This document shows, one piece after another, positions 37,041 to 47,144 of a stretch of 64,000 nt of DNA. How positions within the stretch are numbered: position 1 is the stretch's first letter; every line of letters begins with the position of its first letter. The notes beneath the pieces are model-generated. The model was not told the DNA's origin and did not search any database. It saw nothing but the letters and a program-made list of their open reading frames with translations. The position numbers and the translations under genes are program-made. Source of the stretch: Flavobacterium sp. 90 (GTDB taxonomy: Bacteria; Bacteroidota; Bacteroidia; Flavobacteriales; Flavobacteriaceae); assembly GCF_004339525.1 (NCBI RefSeq), contig NZ_SMGE01000001.1, forward strand, positions 62,001 to 126,000. The letters are read 5' to 3'.

Positions 37041-37063
37041 AAAAAGTCCGTTAAACGGACTTT
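37036..37063 (-). terminator. Terminator of the MORN-type gene
   Basis: Stem AAAGTCCGTT/AACGGACTTT (37043-37063) with a tight loop, then eight T on the minus strand. Confidence 0.75.
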
Positions 37064-37068
37064 AAATT

Positions 37069-37785
37069 TTATTCTTTCTTAGGTTTTGAATCAGCTTGAT
37101 AATTACTTTTTGGATCGCTCATATTAACTTCTTTGGTTAATTTACCTTTTGAATAAAACAGCCACTTTCCAACTTTTTTTCCATTCAAAAACTTCCCTTT
37201 AGAAGCAATAGTACCTTCCGAATCATAAAAAATAGCATCTCCATTATATTGATCATTCCCATAAGTGGTTTGCTCTAAAAGGATTCCGTTTTGCCCGAAT
37301 TTTTTATAAATACCTTCTCTCAATCCATTTTTATACGTCATTTCTTCAGCAATTTTTGCGTCTGGATAATAAATCGTTCTTGAACCTTCGAGTTTACCGT
37401 TTTTATAGTTTTCAAGTGTCATAACAACTTTAGAAGCTTTATGGTAATACTTCCATTCTCCTTCATTATTTCTACCAATTACTTTACCTTCGCTTACTTT
37501 ATTTTTATTCTGATCATAAAAAATATTGTAAGCACTTCCGTCATTCGCACTAAAATCACGAGTGGCCAAAACATCACCTTTTTTAGTATCATCAAAATAT
37601 TTAAAAATGCCAGTTTCTTTTCCGTGGCTAAAAGTTCCTTCATAACGAGGACGTTTAGAGACTTCATAAACTCCTTTCCAGACACCATCTTTCTTTCCGT
37701 TAGCATCAAGTTTATTAGAATCCTGCGCCGAAACTAAAAGGGCGTTTAAAAAAAGTAATCCGATTATTATTTTTCTACAAATCAT
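37069..37785 (-). CDS. Exported MORN-repeat protein (YwqK-like)
   Basis: A 238-residue protein with a signal peptide (1-20). It has about seven MORN_2-type repeats of roughly 23 residues with a (N)G(K)xxGxWKxY pattern, for example GKKDGVWKGVYE, GKETGIFKYFDD, GLREGIYKKFGQNG and GKKVGKWLFYSKG. Database names for this group refer to a YwqK antitoxin, but the signal peptide and lack of a toxin neighbour make that role doubtful. The gene lies just downstream of yidC on the same strand with a weak terminator between, an order I believe is common in flavobacteria. Confidence 0.8.
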   Translation of the reverse strand: MICRKIIIGLLFLNALLVSAQDSNKLDANGKKDGVWKGVYEVSKRPRYEGTFSHGKETGIFKYFDDTKKGDVLATRDFSANDGSAYNIFYDQNKNKVSEGKVIGRNNEGEWKYYHKASKVVMTLENYKNGKLEGSRTIYYPDAKIAEEMTYKNGLREGIYKKFGQNGILLEQTTYGNDQYNGDAIFYDSEGTIASKGKFLNGKKVGKWLFYSKGKLTKEVNMSDPKSNYQADSKPKKE

Positions 37786-37845
37786 TGTTCTGTTTAATTT
37801 TAAACTTTAACGAAAATGCTTTTCATAAAGTATAATTTAGATATA

Positions 37846-37876
37846 AAAAAATCCCGATTACTCGAGATTTTTTTAT
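37846..37876 (-). terminator. Terminator of yidC
   Basis: On the minus strand an AATCTCG/CGGGATT-type stem with one mismatch (37852-37871) is followed by seven T. Confidence 0.55.
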
Positions 37877-37879
37877 TTA

Positions 37880-39793
37880 TTATTTCTTTTTATTTTGACC
37901 TTTTGCAGCTTCTTGTTGCTCCATTACTTCCTGAAGGCGTTGTTGAAACTTGCTTTGTTTTTTAGGTTCTTTTAATTTGTTCTCTTGAATTTGAGCGTGA
38001 ATTTTATCTGTATCAACGATATAATTTTTGATTACAAACATAATTCCGATTGTAATTAAATTTGAAATAAAGTTATACAAACTCAAACCTGCACCATAAC
38101 TATTAAAGAAAATTAACATCATTAATGGCGAAACATAAATCATGATTTTCATCATTTTTGCCATATCCGGCATTCCTTCTTGTTGAGGCGCAGCCATTTG
38201 TTGATCTCCAGAAGTCATTTTCATATAGAAGAAAATCGCAATTGCAGCCATAATTGGGAACAAACTGATATGATCTCCATATAACGGAATGTGGAATGGT
38301 AATTTTACAACAGCATCAAAAGATGATAAATCGTCTGCCCAAAGGAAACTTTTTTGTCTTAACTCAAAAGCTGAAGGGAAGAACTGGAATGACGCATACA
38401 TAAACGGAAGCTGAATCAATGCCGGAATACATCCTGCCATTGGGTTTACTCCTGCTTTGTTGTACAACTTCATCGTTTCTTGTTGTTTCTTCATTGGGTC
38501 TTTTTTGAACTTTTCTCCCAATTCTGTAATTTCAGGACGTAGAACTTTCATTTTTGCCTGAGACAAGAAAGACTTATATGTAATTGGCGACATTGCCAAT
38601 TTGATAATAATTGTAAAGATGATAATCGCAATTCCTAATGACAATCCAATTGTAGAACTCAAAAATCCAAATAACGGAATGAAAACCCATTTGTTGATCC
38701 ATCCAAAAATCCCCCAACCTAATGGAATAATTTTTTCGAAGTTTTTATCGTATGATTTTAAAGTTTTATAATCAGATGGTCCAAAATACCAGCTCATTTT
38801 ATAATCAACTTCTCCATTAGAAAAAGCTAACGGAACTGTTGCTTTAAATTGTTTGATAAAAGTAGTGTCTACTGCTTCATCTTTTACTAAATCATCAGAT
38901 TGTAACTTAGACTTTTCGAATGGTTTATCAGTAGCTAAAATAGCAGTAAAAAAGTGTTGTTTGAAAGCGATGTAACTCACTTTTTCAGGAGTATCTTCTT
39001 TTCCTACACCATGACTTACTGAACTGTATTTCTCATCTCCATACTCATATTCAATTTGAGCATATCTTTTTTCAATAGAAACACTTTTCTCGTTTCTATA
39101 AGATTTCAAATCCCAAACTAAATCTAATGGTTTTGAAGAATTTAAAACTTTATTCAATCCTTGAGAACGAATATCAAAACCGACTAAATAATCGTTTGGC
39201 TTCAAGATATATTTGTACTCTAAAAATTCATTTGCTCCGGCTTTCAAACGCATTGTCAAAATTTGGTCTGCACCATTTTTAGTCAACGTTGGCTCAAAAT
39301 ATAGATCTTTAGAGTTTAAAGTTCTGTTATCTGTAGTTTGTAACTGAATATTTAAATCAGAATTATTGTCTTTAATTAATTCTACTATTTGTCCGGAATT
39401 TTTCTCAAATCTTTTAAATTCTTTCAACTTAGCTTCCACTATATAACCACCTTTATTAGCGATTTTTAGTATCATCTTTTCGTTTTCAATAGTAGTAAAA
39501 CCTTCTTTTGCAGAAGGAAGTGTAGCAGAATAAGCAAAACCACCTAAAGATTTTTGCAATTGTGCTAATTGTACCGTATCGCCAGGAGTTGTAGCTGCAG
39601 CAACTGGTAAAACTGCTGTTTTAGTTTTATCAGCTTTTGCCTGAGCTTCTTGCTTAGCAACTAATTCTTTCTTGGCTTTTTCAGCAGCAATCTCCTTATC
39701 AGAAGGTTGATTTTGGTACATAATCCAAATCAAAATTCCAAATATCAATACAAAACCAATGATTGAATTAAGATCAAATTTTTTTTCTTCCAT
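37880..39793 (-). CDS. yidC: Membrane protein insertase YidC
   Basis: A 637-residue YidC/Oxa1 insertase, which puts proteins into the inner membrane alone or with SecYEG. There is an N-terminal membrane anchor (residues 10-26), a large periplasmic beta-supersandwich domain (about 80-360) and the conserved five-helix core (about 370-590) with the cytoplasmic hairpin between TM2 and TM3 (LSQAKMKVLRPEITEL, KKQQETMKLYNKAGVNPMAGC). The positively charged tail (LKEPKKQSKFQQRL, QNKKK) is typical. It is followed by the MORN gene and preceded by pyrG on the same strand. Confidence 0.96.
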   Translation of the reverse strand: MEEKKFDLNSIIGFVLIFGILIWIMYQNQPSDKEIAAEKAKKELVAKQEAQAKADKTKTAVLPVAAATTPGDTVQLAQLQKSLGGFAYSATLPSAKEGFTTIENEKMILKIANKGGYIVEAKLKEFKRFEKNSGQIVELIKDNNSDLNIQLQTTDNRTLNSKDLYFEPTLTKNGADQILTMRLKAGANEFLEYKYILKPNDYLVGFDIRSQGLNKVLNSSKPLDLVWDLKSYRNEKSVSIEKRYAQIEYEYGDEKYSSVSHGVGKEDTPEKVSYIAFKQHFFTAILATDKPFEKSKLQSDDLVKDEAVDTTFIKQFKATVPLAFSNGEVDYKMSWYFGPSDYKTLKSYDKNFEKIIPLGWGIFGWINKWVFIPLFGFLSSTIGLSLGIAIIIFTIIIKLAMSPITYKSFLSQAKMKVLRPEITELGEKFKKDPMKKQQETMKLYNKAGVNPMAGCIPALIQLPFMYASFQFFPSAFELRQKSFLWADDLSSFDAVVKLPFHIPLYGDHISLFPIMAAIAIFFYMKMTSGDQQMAAPQQEGMPDMAKMMKIMIYVSPLMMLIFFNSYGAGLSLYNFISNLITIGIMFVIKNYIVDTDKIHAQIQENKLKEPKKQSKFQQRLQEVMEQQEAAKGQNKKK

Positions 39794-39873
39794 TATAATT
39801 TAAAAAAGGGTTATTCGTTAAAGACTATTAGTAATGAGTTTGACTCAAAAGTTACATCCTTTCAGAATATTAA

Positions 39874-41561
<1,688 letters not shown>

Positions 41562-41775
41562 TTAGATTATGAGATAATTTGCAAATTTTTAATTAGAACG
41601 ATTACTTGGTTTTGTAATCGATAATTTTAAGCTTTTATTAGGAATATTTTTGAAGAATACTCTTAATCTTTCGAAATTTCATTGACTAAAAAGTGTAAAT
41701 ATCAAATAAGAAAGATTTTCGGAATGATAAAAAAACGGATAAATATAAAATATTTTGTATTGACTAATTATTTTT

Positions 41776-41916
41776 ACCGCAAAGCACGCAAAGGTTTTTT
41801 ATTGCTAAGGTTTTATATAAACTCAAAGTTCGCAAAGCTTTATAAATATAGCTTTGCGAACTTTGAGTTTAATGAGCGTAATCTATAACAAAAAAAACTT
41901 TGCGCCCTTTGCGGTT
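41776..41916. repeat. Nested 141-bp palindrome
   Basis: The outer arms are ACCGCAAAG...CGCAAAGG and its inverse ACTTTGCG...CTTTGCGGT. Inside them, 41819-41870 is an almost perfect 52-bp palindrome with arms AAACTCAAAGTTCGCAAAGC. The open frame that crosses it (41682-41888, plus strand) is an artefact of the repeat. Confidence 0.75.
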
Positions 41917-42024
41917 AAATCCATCCTTAATTCTATAGCTCCACAGGTTTTCGTATTGATCAAAAAAAATCTAATTTAAGTGATAAATTTAAACATAAAA
42001 AAAATATTATAAATTGTAAAAACA

Positions 42025-42082
42025 TTGACTTGTACACATTTACAAATTCAGTCTTGAATTCTGTGGTGTCAATATGTTTTTA
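42025..42082. repeat. Twin hairpin unit A
   Basis: TTGACTTGTACACA... followed by the perfect hairpin AATTCA-GTCT-TGAATT, then CTGTGGTGTCAA; outer bases TTGAC and GTCAA can also pair. Unit B repeats it 108 bp further on. Neither is coding. They lie upstream of pyrG and past the end of the DUF3820 gene. Confidence 0.6.
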
Positions 42083-42132
42083 AAAAATATAATATTTTTT
42101 TTATCAAATAGAAACATTATCAATTTAAAACA

Positions 42133-42190
42133 CTGACTTGTACACATCTATAAATTCAGTCTTGAATTCTGTGGTATCACTTTGTTTTTA
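42133..42190. repeat. Twin hairpin unit B
   Basis: Second copy of the unit at 42025, with the core AATTCAGTCTTGAATTCTG kept exactly and a few changes outside it (for example TTTAC to TCTAT). Confidence 0.6.
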
Positions 42191-42255
42191 GAATTGTAAT
42201 ATTTTTACTTATCAAACTTAAATAAAAAAAACGATATAGCAAAAGATTTTTCTTA

Positions 42256-42492
42256 CTATTTTAAAGGTTTTGGATATTGCTTCTTAATATTCCTGATTAA
42301 TTCCTCTAATCCGTTTAATTTTAGTTCGTAAACAAGGGCTAATTGCTGGCCTAATTCTCCTTTAGGAAATCCCTTATTCTGATACCAAACGACATAATAT
42401 TCGGGTAAATCAATTAAAAACCATCCTTCGTATTTTCCGAAAGGCATTTTAGTATGAGCTAATTTTATAAGAAGTTTTTTGTCTGGTTCCAT
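42256..42492 (-). CDS. DUF3820 family protein
   Basis: A 78-residue soluble protein. The DUF3820 signature is clear: MPFGKYEGWFLIDLPEYYVVWY followed by FPKGELGQQLALVYELKLNGLE. This domain is also found as part of larger nuclease-like proteins (with an exonuclease domain), but the short stand-alone form is common in this phylum and its role is unknown. The gene is followed on its 3' side by the twin hairpin units and preceded by a long hairpin at 42506-42553. Confidence 0.82.
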   Translation of the reverse strand: MEPDKKLLIKLAHTKMPFGKYEGWFLIDLPEYYVVWYQNKGFPKGELGQQLALVYELKLNGLEELIRNIKKQYPKPLK

Positions 42493-42505
42493 GTTGTGAA
42501 GAAAA

Positions 42506-42553
42506 AAGAAGCAAGAAGAAAGAATATAAAGTCATTCTTTCTTCTTGCTTCTT
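42506..42553. terminator. Long hairpin between DUF3820 and the NagB locus
   Basis: Arms of about 20 nt (AGAAGCAAGAAGAAAGAAT and its exact inverse) with a short loop. It lies only 14 nt before the DUF3820 start on the minus strand, so it could be a terminator for transcription from the NagB side or a structure in the DUF3820 leader. Confidence 0.5.
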
Positions 42554-42626
42554 GTTGGTACAAAGCTATTCTTTTTTTGCCACAGATTAAAAGGATTTAA
42601 ATGATTTTCTAATCTGCGACTAAATA

Positions 42627-42683
42627 ATTTCGCCACGAATTCACGAATTAGTTTTAAATATAATTCGTGAATTCGTGGCGAAT
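42627..42683. repeat. 'gccacgaatt' inverted repeat, short copy
   Basis: Arms CGCCACGAATTCACGAATTA and TAATTCGTGAATTCGTGGCG flank 10 nt, a near-perfect hairpin past the stop of the NagB gene. Same family as 36950-37040. Confidence 0.75.
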
Positions 42684-42734
42684 ATTTTCTAATACTAAAA
42701 CCTTAGCGACTTAGTAACTCAGAACCTCAGCACC

Positions 42735-44663
42735 TTAATAGTGCCATCTCACGAAAGCTTCCATTGCGGCGTATGTTGCTAAACCAAGTTGCTGGTACAA
42801 AGCAGCTGTTTCGGCATTTCTGTCTTCGGCTCTTTGCCAAAATTCTCTGGCATCTGTTCCCTGAAAAACAACTCCGTCTTTTTGAGATTGGTGTTTAAAG
42901 ATTCCGTGACGTTTTGCCAAAACCTGATCCGGACTCATTGGTACCGCCATTTCAACTTCGTCAATTCCCCATTCTTGCCAAGCTCCGCGGTACAACCATA
43001 ACCAGCAATCATCCATAAATGATTTTGGTTTAAGTGCTTTTACAGCTTCAAAAATAGCATCAAGACAAACTTTATGAGTTCCGTGTGGATCTGCTAAATC
43101 TCCTGCAGCGTATATTTGATGTGGTTTAATTTTTTCGATTAAATCCATTGTCAATTGAATATCTTCTTGTCCAATTGGTTTTTTCTCGATAGTTCCGGTT
43201 TCGTAGAAAGGCAATTCCATAAAATGAATCTGATCATCTGTCAAACCAACAAAATGACTTGTTGCTCTCGCCTCCCCTTTTCTGATTAATCCTTTAATGT
43301 AACGTACTTCAGGAATATCAATTTCACTGTTCTTTTTATTCGTTAAAAAAGTAGCTGCTTTTTGGTAAATACTATCTGCTTCAGCACTTTTGATTCCGAA
43401 TTTTTCATTGTAATCAATTACGAATCTTGCAAAACGCAACGCTTCATCATCCGCTACAGCGATATTTCCAGAAGTTTGATACGCAACGTGCACTTCATGT
43501 CCTTGCTCTTGCAAACGCATGAAAGTTCCTCCCATACTAATGATATCATCATCAGGATGCGGGCTAAAAATCAATACACGTTTTTTAGCTGGCTCTGCTC
43601 TTTCAGGACGATTTGTATCGTCTGAATTTGGTTTTCCGCCTGGCCAACCTGTAATTGTATTTTGTAATTTATTGAAAATTTTAATGTTGATGTCGTATGC
43701 AGGACCTGAATCAGCCAATAAATCGCTCATTCCGTGTTCGATATAATCTGCATCTGTAAGCATTAAAATTGGTTTTTTAAGCTGAAGCGCCAATCCTAAA
43801 ACCGCTTTACGAGTCAGTTTATCTGTCCAAACTACTTTTTCTACCAACCAAGGTTTGTTGATTCTTGTAAGTTTTGAAGATGCTTCCTTATCTAAAATAA
43901 AAACGGCATTATTATGTTCTTGCAAAAACGAAGCTGGAACACGATTCGTAACTTCATCTTCAACTGATTTTTTTACAATATTTGCTTTTCCTTCTCCCCA
44001 AGCCAATAAAATAACTTGTTTGGCTTCCATGATTTTTTTAACTCCAAGCGTGATTGCAGTTCTTGGCGTATTACTTAATCCGAAGAAATCTTTACTTGCA
44101 GCAACTCTGGTAATGTGATCTAATGCCACCAAACGAGTTTTTGAGTTTTGTAACGATCCTGACTCATTAAAACCAATATGTCCGTTACCTCCAATTCCCA
44201 AAATCTGAAGATCGATTCCTCCCAAAGCTTCGATTTTAGCTTCATATTCGTGGCAATAATCAGCGATTTGTTCTTTTGTTAAAAGTCCGTCCGGAACATG
44301 AGCGTTTTCAGGTAAAATATCGACATGATCAAACAGTAATTCTTTCATAAAACGAACATAACTGTTGATAGAATTTGGTTCCATTGGATAATATTCATCC
44401 AAGTTAAAACTAATTACGTTCTTAAAACTTAAACCTTCTTCTTTATGCAAACGTACCAATTCTGCATATAATCCTTTTGGAGAAGAACCAGTTGCAAGAC
44501 CTAAAATACAAGGCTTGTTTTCTTTTTGTTTGGATTGAATTAAAGCTGCAATTTCTTGAGCAACCGCTTTTGAAGCATCATTTGAATTTTCAAAAACAAC
44601 CGTATTGATGTTTTCGAATCGTTTCTCGAACCCCGTTGCTTTGTCGATTTTACTTTTTAACAT
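42735..44663 (-). CDS. nagB: Glucosamine-6-phosphate deaminase fused to a PIG-L deacetylase-like domain
   Basis: A 642-residue cytoplasmic fusion. Residues about 20-290 are NagB-like, with LGLATGSSPKGLY (54-66), FNLDEYYPM (D89, E90) and GIGGNGHIGFNE (H162), which turns glucosamine-6-P into fructose-6-P and ammonia. Residues about 362-640 are a PIG-L/LmbE-type domain with the zinc motif HPDDD (369-373) and a late DPHGTH, which in relatives deacetylates N-acetylglucosamine derivatives. The fusion would join deacetylation and deamination of an amino sugar phosphate; that coupling is inferred. It follows the MFS gene by 33 nt and is probably co-transcribed with it. Confidence 0.88.
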   Translation of the reverse strand: MLKSKIDKATGFEKRFENINTVVFENSNDASKAVAQEIAALIQSKQKENKPCILGLATGSSPKGLYAELVRLHKEEGLSFKNVISFNLDEYYPMEPNSINSYVRFMKELLFDHVDILPENAHVPDGLLTKEQIADYCHEYEAKIEALGGIDLQILGIGGNGHIGFNESGSLQNSKTRLVALDHITRVAASKDFFGLSNTPRTAITLGVKKIMEAKQVILLAWGEGKANIVKKSVEDEVTNRVPASFLQEHNNAVFILDKEASSKLTRINKPWLVEKVVWTDKLTRKAVLGLALQLKKPILMLTDADYIEHGMSDLLADSGPAYDINIKIFNKLQNTITGWPGGKPNSDDTNRPERAEPAKKRVLIFSPHPDDDIISMGGTFMRLQEQGHEVHVAYQTSGNIAVADDEALRFARFVIDYNEKFGIKSAEADSIYQKAATFLTNKKNSEIDIPEVRYIKGLIRKGEARATSHFVGLTDDQIHFMELPFYETGTIEKKPIGQEDIQLTMDLIEKIKPHQIYAAGDLADPHGTHKVCLDAIFEAVKALKPKSFMDDCWLWLYRGAWQEWGIDEVEMAVPMSPDQVLAKRHGIFKHQSQKDGVVFQGTDAREFWQRAEDRNAETAALYQQLGLATYAAMEAFVRWHY

Positions 44664-44696
44664 GATATAGTCTATTTTTAATTTCTCTCGTTAAAT

Positions 44697-46070
44697 TTAC
44701 CAACTTCTGTATTTATGACCTTTCACAGCATAAAAAAGAATCATTAAATAAGATGGTAACAACATTAAATAGGCAATCTGATTTCCGCTTTTTGAAATTT
44801 CTGCGGTTCCGTTTGCAATATTTGATGCGTTTATATTTTCTGTGATCATTCCGTAGAACAAAGGAAAAATTGCTCCTCCAATGATTCCCATGATCAAAAT
44901 TGCGCTTCCAATTTTAGTATAACCTCCTAGATCTTCTAATGCCATTGGCCAAATTGCAGGCCAGCAAAGTGCATTTGCCAAACCTAATAATGCTACTAAA
45001 AGTAATACAACCGGCAGATTTGGAATTCCAGGCAACTGAATCATTATTTTTGGCGAAATCAAAACTATTGCCAATACTAAAATTAAACCTAAAACTCCTG
45101 ATGCCTTCAAGGCTGTAACTTGCGATACATATTTAGGTATTAATGTGATTCCTAATATATACCCCACAACCATTGCTGACATTGTAAAGGAAGTTAACTT
45201 TAAATAAAAATTTCCTTCTGTTCCATATACTCCCAATTCTTTTCCGAAACCTCCAATAGAATCTCCGGCTAAAACTTCGGCAGCTAAATACAGCATTAAA
45301 GTGATTACGCCTAAAACCAATTGCGGACGTCTGAATGCATTTCTGATTTGCTTAAAAATACTTAAATGCGTAACATTTCCGTCTTCATCCAAATCGATTT
45401 CCGGCAATGGCGACAGCTTTACTAACAATGCCAAAACCATAATAATCAATCCCATATAAAGATATGGTCTTTGCAATTGTAATGCAAGTGAATTTAGAGC
45501 GTTTGTTTTTGAAACGGAATCCAATAAAGCAATTTTATCAGCTGTAAACTCTTGCATATTAGACAAAACTAAAGCTGTCAATATCAATGGCGCTACAAAT
45601 CCTGCTAACTTATTGGCAATTCCTAAAACACTAATTCTCGCAGCAGCGCTTTCTCTTGGGCCAATAACAACTACGTAAGGATTCGAGGCTGTCTGCAAAA
45701 TTGCCAAACCAGTTCCCATTACAAACAATGCAATCAAAAATAATAAAAAAGTTCTACTTTCGGCTGCTGGATAGAACATAAATGCTCCGGCTGCAATGAT
45801 TAATAATCCTAACGAAATACCATTTTTATACCCTACTTTTTCAATTACCCAAGATGATGGAACTGCCATTACAAAATAGGCAATATAAAAAGCAAAAGTT
45901 ACAAAATAAGCTTGCGAAGAGGTCAACTCACACGCCAATTGAAAAAATGGAATTAATGGTCCGTTTAGCCAGGTTACAAAACCCAGAATAAAAAATAATG
46001 CAGTTAAGATTATCATCGGAATAATAGTACTCCTCTTGTCTATATGTAATGCACTTTCAATGTTTGACAT
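44697..46070 (-). CDS. Sugar MFS transporter (FucP/NagP-like)
   Basis: A 457-residue, twelve-helix inner-membrane permease of the FHS (fucose/glucose/galactose:H+ symporter) group. Landmarks are FFILGFVTWLNGPLIPFFQLA in the first helix, LQTASNPYVVVIGP in the middle of the N-half, and LGLANALCWPAIWPMAL in the C-half, all usual for FucP, GluP and NagP proteins. It should bring a monosaccharide into the cytoplasm for the adjacent NagB/PIG-L enzyme and the upstream kinase. The exact sugar is not given by these motifs. It has a candidate promoter of its own at 46137-46144. Confidence 0.87.
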   Translation of the reverse strand: MSNIESALHIDKRSTIIPMIILTALFFILGFVTWLNGPLIPFFQLACELTSSQAYFVTFAFYIAYFVMAVPSSWVIEKVGYKNGISLGLLIIAAGAFMFYPAAESRTFLLFLIALFVMGTGLAILQTASNPYVVVIGPRESAAARISVLGIANKLAGFVAPLILTALVLSNMQEFTADKIALLDSVSKTNALNSLALQLQRPYLYMGLIIMVLALLVKLSPLPEIDLDEDGNVTHLSIFKQIRNAFRRPQLVLGVITLMLYLAAEVLAGDSIGGFGKELGVYGTEGNFYLKLTSFTMSAMVVGYILGITLIPKYVSQVTALKASGVLGLILVLAIVLISPKIMIQLPGIPNLPVVLLLVALLGLANALCWPAIWPMALEDLGGYTKIGSAILIMGIIGGAIFPLFYGMITENINASNIANGTAEISKSGNQIAYLMLLPSYLMILFYAVKGHKYRSW

Positions 46071-46136
46071 AATACTTTTGGTTGATTGTTAATAGATTAG
46101 TGGTTTTCTCAATCTAAAATAGCATCAACTTTTTTG

Positions 46137-46144
46137 CAAATATA
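46137..46144 (-). promoter_or_regulatory. Candidate -7 box for the MFS-nagB pair
   Basis: The minus strand reads TATATTTG followed by CAAAA, an exact TAnnTTTG match in the 183-nt gap upstream of the MFS start. A nearby GCACTAAACCGTGC (46157-46170) could be an operator half-site pair. Confidence 0.45.
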
Positions 46145-46253
46145 TCGCAATTAAAGCACGGTTTAGTGCATTTTTTTTGCAATTTTAAAACAAAAATAGT
46201 CTAATAAGTTATACTTATCCGTAAATTAGATATCAATTTTTTGTTAATTTTTT

Positions 46254-47129
46254 TTATGTCTGCCAGTCTAAAACCGGATAATATTTCTTCAAATATGCTT
46301 TTACATCGGCAATATCTTCTTTTGCTGTCAGATCCGGAACGTGTTCTGAAAAAGGAATTCCTAAGGTTGTATTTGGATTCTCTTTTACCGAATTTAAAAG
46401 TACCGTTGGCAATTCTTTTTCGTCTCTTTCAGGATGAACCGGACAATTTTTAAGATGTGTATATAATGTACTTCCGTTAAATTTAAAAGCATTCATACTT
46501 ACTCTGATTTTCCCCTCAATATCTTTATAATCATTTAAAACATCTGCCGAAGGTTTTTCTAAGATGTCCAATAACTGATTATTCTGATCTAATTTGGCAA
46601 TGGCAAAACGCGAGATTCTTTCAGAAGGAAATTCCAATGCATCACGATCATAAGCGATAAAAGCATTTGGACTATTGGTTTCTCTAAGCGCCAATAAGGC
46701 TTTCGCCGAATATAAATTATCACTATTGCAAACCGAATATTGCTGAGAATTCAACTCCGGAAATTGTTCAACTGCCTGAAACAAAGCATCGGCTGTACCA
46801 AATGGTTTTATTCTTCCTTCCGGAATATATTGCACGGCAAATGAAATATTAAGTCCGTGAAAATCATTGTTGACATTTTGACTTCCGTAAAACTCTTTAA
46901 AAAGCTCACCTTGTTCACCTATAATAATGTAGATGTTTTTATATCCGGCTTTTTTGGCATTCAATAAAAGGTAATCTAATAAAGGTCTACCGCTTCCGCC
47001 AACGCCAATTAAACCTTTACTTCTTTCGTTTGCCTGAGCGATTTCTTCCGGTGATAAATTATCAAGAACGGCTTCTTTTTTCATGCGGGAAGATGCTCCA
47101 CCCGCAAGAATAACTAAATTGTTGTGCAT
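46254..47129 (-). CDS. Nucleotidyltransferase family protein (sugar-1-phosphate type)
   Basis: A 291-residue protein with a nucleotidyltransferase Rossmann-like fold: LVILAGGASSRMKKE (5-19) for the nucleotide, GYKNIYIIIGE, and VCNSDNLYS (the metal-binding Asp region, about 137-145). Enzymes of this type join a nucleoside triphosphate to a sugar-1-phosphate. No left-handed beta-helix acetyltransferase domain is present. The GHMP kinase gene lies 15 nt upstream on the same strand, which suggests a kinase-plus-nucleotidyltransferase salvage route to an NDP-sugar, as in the Bacteroides fucose salvage enzyme Fkp; this is inferred. Confidence 0.78.
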   Translation of the reverse strand: MHNNLVILAGGASSRMKKEAVLDNLSPEEIAQANERSKGLIGVGGSGRPLLDYLLLNAKKAGYKNIYIIIGEQGELFKEFYGSQNVNNDFHGLNISFAVQYIPEGRIKPFGTADALFQAVEQFPELNSQQYSVCNSDNLYSAKALLALRETNSPNAFIAYDRDALEFPSERISRFAIAKLDQNNQLLDILEKPSADVLNDYKDIEGKIRVSMNAFKFNGSTLYTHLKNCPVHPERDEKELPTVLLNSVKENPNTTLGIPFSEHVPDLTAKEDIADVKAYLKKYYPVLDWQT

Positions 47130-47144
47130 ACTTATATTTTAAAT

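Noticed and set aside
37069..37785. YwqK-type antitoxin
   Set aside because: It has a signal peptide and no toxin gene next to it; MORN-type repeat protein is the safer name.
41682..41888. Plus-strand open frame of 68 codons
   Set aside because: It runs through the nested palindrome; the predicted peptide is built from the repeat and has no family.
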